From Flabesymbios commensalis (taxonomy: Eukaryota > Annelida > Polychaeta > Terebellida > Flabelligeridae): 64,000 bases of DNA. Position numbers and translations under genes: made by a program. Numbering within the stretch: the first letter of the stretch is position 1; every line of letters begins with the position of its first letter. Below are positions 24,427 through 34,312 of the stretch, one piece after another. The stretch covers positions 17,051,103 to 17,115,102 of the forward strand of contig OZ024915.1 of NCBI GenBank assembly GCA_964017125.1. Reading direction: 5' to 3'. Below the pieces are notes generated by a model. It did not search any database and was not told where the DNA came from. It saw only the letters and a list, made by a program, of their open reading frames with translations.

Positions 24427-25678
24427 TCAGTGATTCCCCCCTAGGCAGCTTCATAGAAGGCCAAGTACACCCAGACAGATGTATTTTATGGATTTATTGA
24501 TTTGTGCATCATTCTATTTGTAAACTTTTTCTCATGTGTGGATTTTTTCGTGTATGTTGTTCTGCTTCACTTTCTAATGTCGTGTTGTAAAGTTTCTTTC
24601 TCATGTGTTTTTTTATGTTTACTTTTCAATAATTCGGTGTTTTGCACCAAGTTCATTTCATTGTTTTAATGGTTTCTATGTGGCGTCCTGTGTGATGGTG
24701 CAGGATGTCAGAGAGAGACCATTGACATACAATTAACTTATGGTGACTTGCAGTGCTCTCACGGTTTGTGATCGCTCTGTCGTGCTAATTCTCGATGACC
24801 GACCTGATCCCCAACTGTGGGGGCAATGTAAGTCTACGTAGAATACCTCTAGGATTTGCCTCCATGATCGCCATGTAATTAATTTGTGGTTCACATTGTA
24901 TTTATGCTCTTTTTCATCAGTTTCAGTTAAAATTTGTTGTATTTTTCATTATTTTAGTCATACATTTAATAGTTTTAATGGTTTCTCTGTGACATCCTGG
25001 TGGGTGATGCGGCATGTCAGAGAGAAGCCATTGACATACAGAGGGCACTATAAATCTGCCCATAATGTTTGATAATTTGTTGTGTTGTGGTTTGATAGTT
25101 ATTCTGTTCTTGTTAATTATATTGTGTATATACATACATACAGTACATACATAGATACAGTAATTTTATTTTGAGTGGGTACAGTGCTGATTTAGTGTTG
25201 ATCGTCATCCGGTTTATGTATTCGATGGCACCTTCAATGTCCTCAGATTAAGTTGAACCACAATTTTACTCTCACACTCCAGATATGATTGGCACTGAGC
25301 CGGCATTGGTCCTATTCTCAAAATATTTTTACACAAAAATATATTAAGCATGATTTATTTCTCTCATTATATATTTGTTTTGACAAATAGGCCTACACTG
25401 TTTTGTGACTTTCAATTATAAATATTTTTGTAATCTTTTTGTGTCTGGTTCTTAGAATGTATATATACACAATACAAAACTCGCTACATATAGGTGCCAT
25501 AAAGGCACTATCATACTATCATCAATCGTTTTTATCCCAATGCCTTAGTGCGGACATACTATTATCAGTTTAGTCTTTTTACTTTACCACTTTTACTGTT
25601 CAAGATATCATATTATTATTTTAGTCTGAATTGTCATTTCAATGGCCATACTGGCCGAAAAATGACGTAAAAAAGATA

Positions 25679-25711
<33 letters not shown>

Positions 25712-25712
25712 T
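24427..25712 (+). mobile_element. Family 3 LINE-like element, 3' part, empty for the MITE
   Basis: Aligns with 16752-19157 plus 20845-21082 but lacks both nested insertions. It ends 'ggccatactggccgaaaaat' and a CTTA tail at 25680-25712. It gives the uninterrupted version of the MITE copy A site near 25458. Confidence 0.75.
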
Positions 25713-26817
25713 GTATTGAATGTTCGATTGATTAATTGATTGATTGCTTGGTTGATTGATTAATTGATTTTAAATCATTTATCTCACAATTATTTTAGCA
25801 CTTTTTATTTATATCTCACAACAACTGACAACCACACGGAATAACAATTTTTTTCACAAACTTCTTCGTTTTAATGCGAGTGTGAGTTGTGTGTGGAATA
25901 ACATGATCAGAGACTGCCACAATAAACAGAAGAAGAACTGGCCACATTATCCAGCACCACTGATTGCACCTGGCTTGGACTTCAGGTTTCAGCACAATAT
26001 CTGCTGAACCACTAACATTAGCTGCATCTACTGCTACTGAACCCGCACCACCTAGAAACTAACCACCACCACTTTGGAAATAGTAGGCTAAGGCAATGCC
26101 CATTGTAGCAGCAAACAATTGAATTAATTTATTATTGATTAAGACTACCGTATATCTAAATGTGTTGTGTGGACCTTGAGGCTTGATAGAATGCAGAAAA
26201 GCACCAAGGGGGGAGGTAGATTTGATAGAATGGAAGGGCACATGCTTATTGCGTCATTATGATTCAAGGCATGACCATGTTCATGTGCATCCATGTTTAT
26301 GTACATGGCCATGCACCTGGTAATAAGTGGTATATCCCAACAGCGACGAGCCTACGCCAAGAATTACATTGCTAGTAGGACAGGCCCCTTGACCCTGCAG
26401 TACACAGTAGGCTGAGAGTGTGGTCTGTGACACAAACAGAATGTGTAGTAGTCCAAGGTGGGAATTCTCGCGCTATAGGCCTACAGCATGCTCCTGATCC
26501 AGGCCCGGATCCAGGTCGGGAAGCAGAGTGGATCAGCCTGTTACTGCTAGCCTAAACGGCAAGGCATATGCCAGATCAGCACTAAAAGACCACAGTGTCA
26601 GATCCAGGATCTGAAGAAAGGGGGGGGGGTCGGGGTTTTGTGGCCTTGCTGGTTACATTTGTTGCTTTGAGTTTACTATTGAAATGGAGGCATGTATGCT
26701 TGAATTTGCAAGCATTTTTGGAGCAAGCAAATGTGAAACATTGACCCTTTGTGAAGTGGTTGTCTTTTGATTTTTTGGCACGAAAAGACTGTTTTTGTCC
26801 ATTATCAGACTGATCAG
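25713..26817. other. No gene seen
   Basis: ATTG/GATT simple repeats at 25720-25770, then unremarkable DNA with a G-run at 26621-26629. Confidence 0.5.
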
Positions 26818-27028
26818 GAGTAGTAGTAGTAGTAAATCATTGCTTTACGTCACTTTTCGCCACAAATGGTATTTTAAGTGACATTGTAATACGATAAAAA
26901 CGTTGTAGTCAATTGATGAGATGAATGATGTACAGATGGTGATGTGAGGGTGGGGGTGATAGGGCATGGTGGGTTATTGAGAGCGTTCTCCTTCGCTCAC
27001 CCGATAAGGGGTCCTGGGCATGTCTAGG
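26818..27028 (-). mobile_element. Family 2 retroelement 3' end
   Basis: Inverse of the last 210 bases of the 33424-34100 element, with its TAC tail at 26818-26833. It is 5'-truncated at a strong hairpin. Confidence 0.8.
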
Positions 27029-27898
27029 GGATCTCGTTACATATAGGTGCCAGGAGCATCGTCATCTTATCATATCAAACACTTTAAACTGAATATTTTA
27101 GTACGAACATGCTTTTATTAGCTTTGTCTTTCCTTTACTACTTTACCTATACAATATGGGATATTGTAATACCTGGAATTTTCACTTAAATGGCCATACT
27201 GGCCGAAAAGTGAAGTAAAGCAAATATTTTACTTACTTACTTACTGACATTCTTATACTTATTATACTGTGTTGTAGTGCAGGCGCTACAACATTTGTGT
27301 CATCAGACTCGTTATATATAGGTGCCAGGAGCATCCTTATATTATTATATCAAACATTTTAAACTGAATATTTTAGTACGAACATTCTTTTATTAGCTTT
27401 GTCTTTCCTTTGCTACTTTAACTATACAATATGGGATATTGTAATACTAGGAATTTTCACTTAAATGGCCATACTGGCCGAAAAGTGAAGTAAAGCATTT
27501 TACCTATTTATTTATTTAATTATTAGACTTGGACTAGTAGTTTTTACACAATCACTCCAATTTCATGGAGATATAGTGACTTGAAAAGTCGTTCATTTTA
27601 TAATCACTTCATATTTTACATTATTTATACTGATATTTTTATACCCATTAAACTGTGTTGTAGTGCAGGCGCTACACCATGTCATCAGACTCGTTACATA
27701 TAGGTGCCAGGAGCATCGTCATCTTATCATATCAAACACTTTAAACTGAATATTTTAGTACGAACATGCTTTTATTAGCTTTGTCTTTCCTTTACTACTT
27801 TAACTATACAATATGGGATATTGTAATACCTGGAATGTTCACTTAAATGGCCATACTGGCCGAAAAGTGAAGTAAAGCAAATATTTTACTTACTTACT
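27028..27898 (+). mobile_element. Three head-to-tail truncated 3' ends of the RNase H LINE
   Basis: 27028-27243, 27247-27515 and 27535-27898 are three 5'-truncated copies of one 3' UTR in the same direction. Each begins next to the ACTT-type tail of the one before, or a few bases after it. Confidence 0.85.
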
Positions 27899-28063
27899 AG
27901 TGGACTTGTCTCCAGTTTATGTTGGTTCATATGCCGTACTTTTTCCAAATTGTTTCACCAAAACGTTTGGATGTTGCACGTATAAATTTGCAGTATTTCC
28001 ACAAACCAGGAGATTGCTCTGGGTCATTTTCACAGAGGACAGATGCATAAACAGTAAATAAAT
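27899..28063 (-). mobile_element. Gag-like retroelement fossil, left part
   Basis: Minus-strand remnant with phrases such as YASVLCENDPEQ and ATSKRFGETIWKKYG, seen in gag-like proteins of tyrosine-recombinase (DIRS/Ngaro-type) retroelements. It is separated from the right part by the LINE at 28077-29948. Broken and old; no terminal repeats seen. Confidence 0.5.
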
Positions 28064-28076
28064 CTGTCCATCGGTC

Positions 28077-29948
28077 CCCGATCTCAAACTATATGGACAA
28101 CAGCTTCCTGTTGAAGAGCAGGTCAAAGGTCTTTTTTTCGACAAGAAGCTCAGTTTTACTCCACACATCAAATAAATGAAAGATAAGTGTAGGAAAGCAT
28201 TACAATTGCTACGAGTTATATCCAGCAAGGATTGGGGTGGTGACCGGACAACCTTACTGAGGATTTACCGGTCTCACATCGGATCCAAACTGGATTATGG
28301 TTGTATTGTTTATGGTTCAGCGAGACGATCGTACTTAGCAGTACTTGATCCAATCGCGAACCAAGGTTTGAGATTATGCTCAGGGGCATTTCGAACATCA
28401 CCCATCGAAAGTCTTCAGGTGGAGACCGGTGAGCCCTCTTTAGAGACTCGCCGGTTGAAGCTGAGCCTGCAATACTATATGAAAATGAAAGCAAATCCTG
28501 AGAACCCGACATACTCGTGTGCTGTCAACCCTAAATACAAGAGATTGTTTAATAACAAGCCAGGGACTATACCTCCTTTGGGTAAAAGACTCCAACCCCA
28601 TCTGGAGGACATGGAGGTGGAGCTTGACGCAATTAGCGTTGTACGCTCACCAGAATGTCCACCTTGGCTTCTTCAACAGCCTAATATACTTTTTAACCTC
28701 TCAGATCTTAGGAAGGGAGACACCTGTCCCCTTGTCTTCCAGAGCATGTTGCTTGAGTTATTTTGTAGATTTCCGAGGCACCGGAAGGTGTATACTGACG
28801 GATCAAAGGAAGACAAGAGGACAGCTATGTCCTTTGTCTGTGATGATCATGAATTTAGCTGCCGCATCAACGATGAGGCTTCAATTTGCACAGCAGAGCT
28901 GTTAGCTATTAAAGCTGCCATCGAATACATCTGGGATAGTAGTGACGAGGAGTTCATGATCATCACAGACTCGCTATCTTCATTGTAGGCTCTTAAGAGT
29001 CAAAAACTCAACAACCCAATTGTTTCCAATATTTTGCATATGTGTCACTACTTGTCTGGGCACAAGGACATTATTTTTTGCTGGGTACCCAGCCATATTG
29101 GAATACAGGGCAATGAACGGGCTGATGTTTTGGCCAAGGCTGCCCTGGATAAGACGAAACAGTTTCATTATATACCATATACTGATTTCAAGTACAACAT
29201 CTCTGTCTACCTTGATGACATTTTGCAAGATGAATGGAACATCAATGTCACCAGCAAATTGTTCGAGGTACAACCAATCATTAAGCGATCTTTTACACCA
29301 ATGGAACGCCGAAGAGATGACGTTGTCTTATGCAGGGCCAGAATTGGCCATGCCTATTTCACAAACGGCTATTTATTGAGAGGAGAATTGCGACCTATGT
29401 GCTGCCATACTCGTCTCACTGTAAGACATGTCCTTCTCAGTTGTGCGAAATATGCGCACATCAGAAGGAAGTATTTTGCATTTAATTCCTTATTTCAGCT
29501 ATTCAGGGACACCCCTGCTGGTTTTATTATTCAGTTCCTTCGGGAATGTAACCTATATTCTATGTTTTAATTATTAGACTTAGACTTGTAGTTTTTACAC
29601 AATCACTCCAATTTCATGGAGATATAGTGACTTGATAAGTCGTTCATTTTATAATAACTTCATATTTTACATTATTTATACTGATATTTTTATACTCATT
29701 AAACTGTGTTGTAGTGCAGGCGCTACAACATGTCATCAGACTCGTTACATATAGGTGCCAGGAGCATCGTCATCTTATCATATCATATCAAACACTTTAA
29801 ACTGAATATTTTAGTACGATCATGCTTTTATTGGCTTTGTCTTTCCTTTACTACTTTAACTATACAATATGGGATATTGTAATACCTGGAATGTTCACTT
29901 AAATGGCCATACTGGCCGAGAAGTGAAGTAAAGCAAATATTTTACTTA
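28077..29948 (+). mobile_element. RNase H LINE copy 2, 5'-truncated, with 13-base target duplication
   Basis: Bracketed by 'ctgtccatcggtc' at 28064-28076 and 29949-29961. Starts inside ORF2 (thumb region) and runs through RNase H to a 3' UTR and short ACTT tail. 1872 bases long. The perfect duplication and the almost unbroken frame mark it as one of the youngest insertions here. Confidence 0.95.
28176..29570 (+). pseudogene. LINE ORF2 C-terminal half with one in-frame stop
   Basis: Same protein region as 8916-10310 in one frame, with a single TAG at 28986-28988 inside the RNase H domain (after ITDSLSSL). Otherwise the YTDGS, AELLAIKAA, DSLSSL and HIGIQGNERAD motifs and the final Cys/His cluster (CCHTRLTVRHVLLSC) are kept. 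Confidence 0.9.
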
Positions 29949-29961
29949 CTGTCCATCGGTC

Positions 29962-30520
29962 AATATTATATATTTCCCTCTTTGCGGGTTGGGACATGAT
30001 TTTAAAGGTGTTACCTCCTTTCACATCTTTGAACCTAAATGCTGACTCCACATTTTCACTTGGAGACAGCATAACAGCCAAATTCACATATTCATGATTA
30101 ATAATTTTATTTTTTATTTTTTTGTGCAGATCTGCCCCTAAAGGACTTGACACACAATCATAATTTACTGAACCCCCACCCTTATTGTGGATTGTATCGT
30201 CGTCTGATGATTCTTCAGAGTCCGAAAAGTCCATATTCACTAACTTGGAAGCACCTGCGTCCCGAGTTTTTTGCAAATATAAAGGAGTTGCTCTGGAGGC
30301 ACCTGCTTCCAGATAACTGTCGCCTGTCTTCCGACTCAGAAGCACCTGCGTCCTGAGTATCGTGCACAGGCAACAGTCTACCAGACTTCTCCAAACCTTC
30401 CATTACAATGACTGCCACCTGCTTTGCCATCTCTACAGTCTCTGGCATCGTTGAGGGAATGTCTTGTCTCTGTTTCTTTGTAGTGCGTCTCCCAGATTGA
30501 GCACTATAAGAAAAACAAAA
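29962..30520 (-). mobile_element. Gag-like retroelement fossil, right part
   Basis: Minus-strand remnant with acidic DSEESSDDD, then PLGADLHKKIKNKI and an ENVESAFRFKD region, typical of the N-terminal part of gag-like ORFs of tyrosine-recombinase retroelements. Family assignment is tentative. Broken and old; no terminal repeats visible. Confidence 0.5.
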
Positions 30521-31059
30521 CCCACAAAGTGAGTCATAAGAATCTCCATTTTAACATACCATTATATTTAACATATCATTATATTAAAGTGTCTATCAAC
30601 AATGTTCTGTGACATTCACTAAGTCTTGTGAAACAATTGTATTAATATGATACCAAGTTAGTATATTTTCTACTTCGAGTGCATTAACTTAGCTCACAGA
30701 GAAAAAATGCTAATACACAATGTCAACTGCATTTTTTTGAATATAAAGCAGAATGATTTATTTTTCAACTAAACTACTATTATCCGATCACTGATAGTAA
30801 AATAGAGAAAATGCAAATAGCACATAGCCCTGATTTCTCTAAGGGTAATGCAATAAATGGTATATAAATATGCTATAAATATACAAAATTTGCAATACAG
30901 AACTAAAAGTAAAAAAAAAAATCTAAACTTGCACATGCACAACTACACAGATTTAAAGAATCATTCAGCTTCAAAACGCGCATGCCTGGGACGGTCAAGT
31001 GTAGGCCAACAGTAGCCTATTGAGTACAGATTGACGGCATTAATATAGCCACTGAACTG
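30521..31059. other. No gene seen
   Basis: AT-rich non-coding DNA. Confidence 0.5.
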
Positions 31060-31592
31060 ATTACAAGATACTACTCAAACGAGACATTGATCCAATGCTG
31101 TTTTAATGTTAGGCCAACGTCTGCGACGCTGGCCCAACATTGAACCAACATTAGATAAATGTACAATGTTTGAGAGAAAGTCCTCCTGCCCAGCAAACGC
31201 AAGACATTTGTATGACATTTATGCAATGTCGGCCCAGCGTCTTCGACGTTGGTCCAACATTGCATAAAGTCATACAAATGTTTTGTGTTTACTGGGTGAC
31301 AATACAAACTTGGGGGTCAAGCAGTTTCCAAATCCCCGCAGTAATACAGTCAGTTTGCTTGCAAGTAGGCGACCAAGTAGGGGCAAAAGACAAGGGCTTT
31401 GAATTATTACCTCATAGATGTCGCTCAAGTATATATGAACTTGCTGTGATTTGAGAACTTGCTCTTAATGAGGCTTTGGGTATGAAACGCATATTTAGTA
31501 TTATTATGGAATAGGGTCTTGGCTTACCCACGGGCACTATTGCCTTCTGGGGGACCCTTGTCCCGCGAATTTTGACAGTTGACTACACCTTT
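31060..31592. repeat. Interspersed repeat with nested palindromic MITE (inverse copy at 43013)
   Basis: Aligns in inverse with 43013-43556 over its whole length ('tcatagatgtcgctcaagta', 'aatatgcgttttatacccaa'). It contains two palindromes: 31090-31175 and a near-perfect hairpin at 31187-31297 ('cccagcaaac' ... 'gtttactggg') centred on GCGTCTTCGACGTTGG. Confidence 0.85.
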
Positions 31593-31594
31593 AA

Positions 31595-31959
31595 GTGGCA
31601 CATACACCACATATAATCTGAGAACACAACAAAGGCTGCACATACGCAACCGTGGCAAGTTGAAACCCGAAAAAGTTGCACATACACAACTCGATTCATT
31701 AATGATGCACATACACAACATTACAGAATACAAGGGCAATAACTAAAAAAGTTGCACATACACAAATAAAAATAGATAAAAAGTTGCACATACACAACAT
31801 ATTGACATGATGACCGTATAATATCATCACCAGGACATATATAATTGAAGCCCAAAAAAGCTGCCTATGCGCAGCTTGTTGCATTAAAGTTGCCCATACA
31901 CAACTTTAAATAATACATCCTACAGGCAATAACAATCATAGAAATTGTATATTCACAAC
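31595..31959. repeat. Array of nine co-varying stem-loops (GTTG-CACATACA-CAAC)
   Basis: Sixteen-base units at 31595, 31635, 31675, 31704, 31751, 31783, 31860, 31889 and 31944, each with a four-base stem and an eight-base loop. Stem changes are compensated at 31595 (GTGG/CCAC) and 31860 (GCTG/CAGC). Spacers of 13-61 bases partly repeat: the block 31675-31766 recurs as 31860-31959, with 13-base first spacers in both. It lies next to the SGNH-like fossil. Confidence 0.8.
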
Positions 31960-31981
31960 AAAACTTGAAAAGTTCATAGGT

Positions 31982-32650
31982 CTAATCAACCTTAGAGAAA
32001 ATGCATAAATATTTTATTTTACATGCATAAATGCAGCTCTGATTGAGCGAAAATATTTCTGGGGTACCATCAGCATCTGGTAAATCTTCCCAATTGTCCT
32101 TCATTCTTTTATGTTCTAAAAATGTCAGTTTGGGGAAAAATGTACAGAGAAAGGACAACTCTCTGTTGACTTCATCAACCAATAGGTTATAGCTCAATCT
32201 CAAAATATGACGAGACGACAGTGATTGACGTATATGTAATAGTTGACAAATTGTGATCGAAGCTACACTCCTTTCATTCACGAGCTCGCGAGCAAACGTG
32301 ATAATCTCCATTGCTAATGCAACAGATTGCACATGGGGCGAGTTTAAGTCGTTTCCTCCAATTTGCAAAATAACAGACGACCCCGTCAATCCAATCTGCC
32401 TCCCAGTGGCTGTATATTGTCTTAATCTTGAAATATTTGCACCGGAAAACCCTTCTTAATAATCATGATAATGTCAAAATCACTTATTCTGACGCCCAGT
32501 GAAGGATCTATGGCCGGATTCAGAGAGAACGTAGCGATGCAATCTGTGTATAAAACTGTGACCGAGTCGAGAACATACACCAACCTTCGCTTGTTCCCAT
32601 TAGCGTTGCTTGCATCCTCGTCTATCACATTTGCAGACTTCCCAAAATGC
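31982..32650 (-). mobile_element. SGNH/GDSL-like fossil, probably of a retroelement
   Basis: The minus-strand pieces carry GANISRLRQYT, ILQIGGNDL (block III of SGNH hydrolases), YNLLVDEVNREL and an end like KYFRSIRAA. I have this combination as a protein group linked to repeated elements in invertebrate genomes, not a known host enzyme; that is recollection and needs a search. Broken in about two places, with a degraded N-terminal part. Whether it belongs with the gag-like fossil at 29962-30520 (same strand) is unknown. Confidence 0.5.
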
Positions 32651-33423
32651 AGGTTTTGTCCTCCCTAGCTTTTGGCCAACAATGTTTTCTTATGGCGTCT
32701 TTCCATTCTCAGAAAAAACACAATCGTTTTCTTGATAAATCAATCAAGGTCAATCCAAAATTAAATACCAAATCAGATATAAAACAAACAAAGTTTGTCA
32801 AAGAAATTAAGTTTGCACTTCTGCTGACGACGATATAGTCTCACCACCGTAAATAAGCCGAAATCACGGCAGGTGTATAATAATGATGGAATCATCACAC
32901 AAAATATTTTCAATGCGGCTGTTTCAACCTCTGTTGAATTAAAAACAAATACAAAGAAGGTATATTTATGTGAATATTTAATAAGTACACGATGTCTCCT
33001 TCATCCCGGATATCAGATATAACTGTTTCGTGATAATCTGACAGGGATACAATGGGTTAAAAGGATGTGTGTCTGGTCTGTGAAAAAGGGTATGAATTTA
33101 ACCGTAATTTGAACTATAGTGACCTTTTTGCACACTAGGGGGCCTAGCTCAAAATCTTTCTGGGTGGCAACCCCTTATCGGAGCTGTTTTTGAAAATGCA
33201 CAGTCCAGGCTTCATTATGATATGCGGCACTAGATAGGGAGGAGGGCAAAAAGAAATAAAATCGGCCCGTGGAATTAAGGCATTTTACATGTATTTCAAT
33301 GGGACTGGCATTTGGGGTGGTGAGACACTATAAAAATGGGTCACTGAATAATTAATTAGTCAGTGACGTCACAATCATACTCAAACGCCCCCTGGCGAAT
33401 GAACCAGAACTATAACTAAATCG
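32651..33423. other. No gene seen; CRE-like site
   Basis: Non-coding. A perfect CRE palindrome TGACGTCA lies near 33364, with CGCCCCCTGGCG close by and TATAAAAA at about 33330. This could be a promoter, but no exon was found next to it. Confidence 0.25.
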
Positions 33424-34100
33424 TGGGGTACTGGGATGATTGCTAGTAGTAGTACTTTTTGCCCCCATCCGGGGAGGGTCATTAGGGATCTGTTTCGTCT
33501 GTTGGATGCTGTTACGGCATTGTACGGGAGCACTAGTCTACAGCAATCACCCAAGGGCAGCTGCAGCCTCCTCGTATCTGGCTATAATCTTCGGGCGGAT
33601 TGCCAGTGGTTGCTCCGCTCAACAGCGGAGCCAATGCAGCACCCGCATCAGTGCTGGCGCTGATGTAGGCGGGGTAGCCTTAAATAACCGGCAATAGCGT
33701 GTTTGACATTAGGTCTCTCACGTGGGATGAATGGAGTTACCCAGAGGGAGTGATCCTTCCTATTGCTACTCTGGGGACTATCCGACCCGAGGATAGCGGA
33801 GCTGCGCAAAATGCCACAGAGTTTCATCATTTAATTGTACAGCGAAACTCAAGTCTCCGGCCGTCTGGGCATGTCTGGGGGTATATCCCCTAGACATGCC
33901 CAGAACCCCTTATCGGGCGAGCGAAGGAAAACGCTCTCAATAACCCACCATGCCCTATCACCCCCACCCTCACATCATCCTCTGTACATCATTTCATCTC
34001 ATCAATTGACTACAACGTTTTTATCCTATTATAATGTCACTTAAAAGACCTTTTGTGCCGTAAAGTGACGTAAAGCAATGATTTACTACTACTACTACTG
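33424..34100 (+). mobile_element. Family 2 retroelement, apparently full-length, about 680 bases
   Basis: Starts 'ggggtactgggat' as at 15315 and ends 'aaagtgacgtaaagcaatga' with a TAC tail. It contains a strong hairpin at 33868-33901 (GGGCATGTCT with AGACATGCCC). No long open frame. A defined 5' end in two copies suggests a short non-autonomous element moved by the LINEs. Confidence 0.75.
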
Positions 34101-34171
34101 TTTTAAATTAAAGAATTTTAACTTATATTAGCTATTGTAAATATATATATTTTTTTAACTTATATTTTTTT

Positions 34172-34312
34172 TCAAATATTGTTTTTGCAAAGTAGCCGTT
34201 GATGCAAGTTTGGTTTTCCGTCGCTAATCACCAGTCGCACAGCTTCACTGTCAGTTCCAGGGCCAGAGTCTGCTGATGCTATCTGTTCTTCCTCATCCCC
34301 ACTCTGTGATAT
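34172..34312 (-). other. Short acidic open frame, unknown
   Basis: Minus-strand frame reading SGDEEEQIASADSGPGTDSE and ending LLCKNNI. The composition looks coding, but it is cut off at the retroelement cluster that starts at 34313. A similar acidic frame (IIVIDLESDTETVSHV) lies beyond the cluster at 37613-37753. They may be the two sides of one disrupted exon or an old element. Confidence 0.25.

Noticed and set aside
31595-31959. CRISPR-like look (short palindromic repeats with spacers)
   Set aside because: Eukaryotic context, unequal and partly repeated spacers, no cas genes; treated as a stem-loop satellite.
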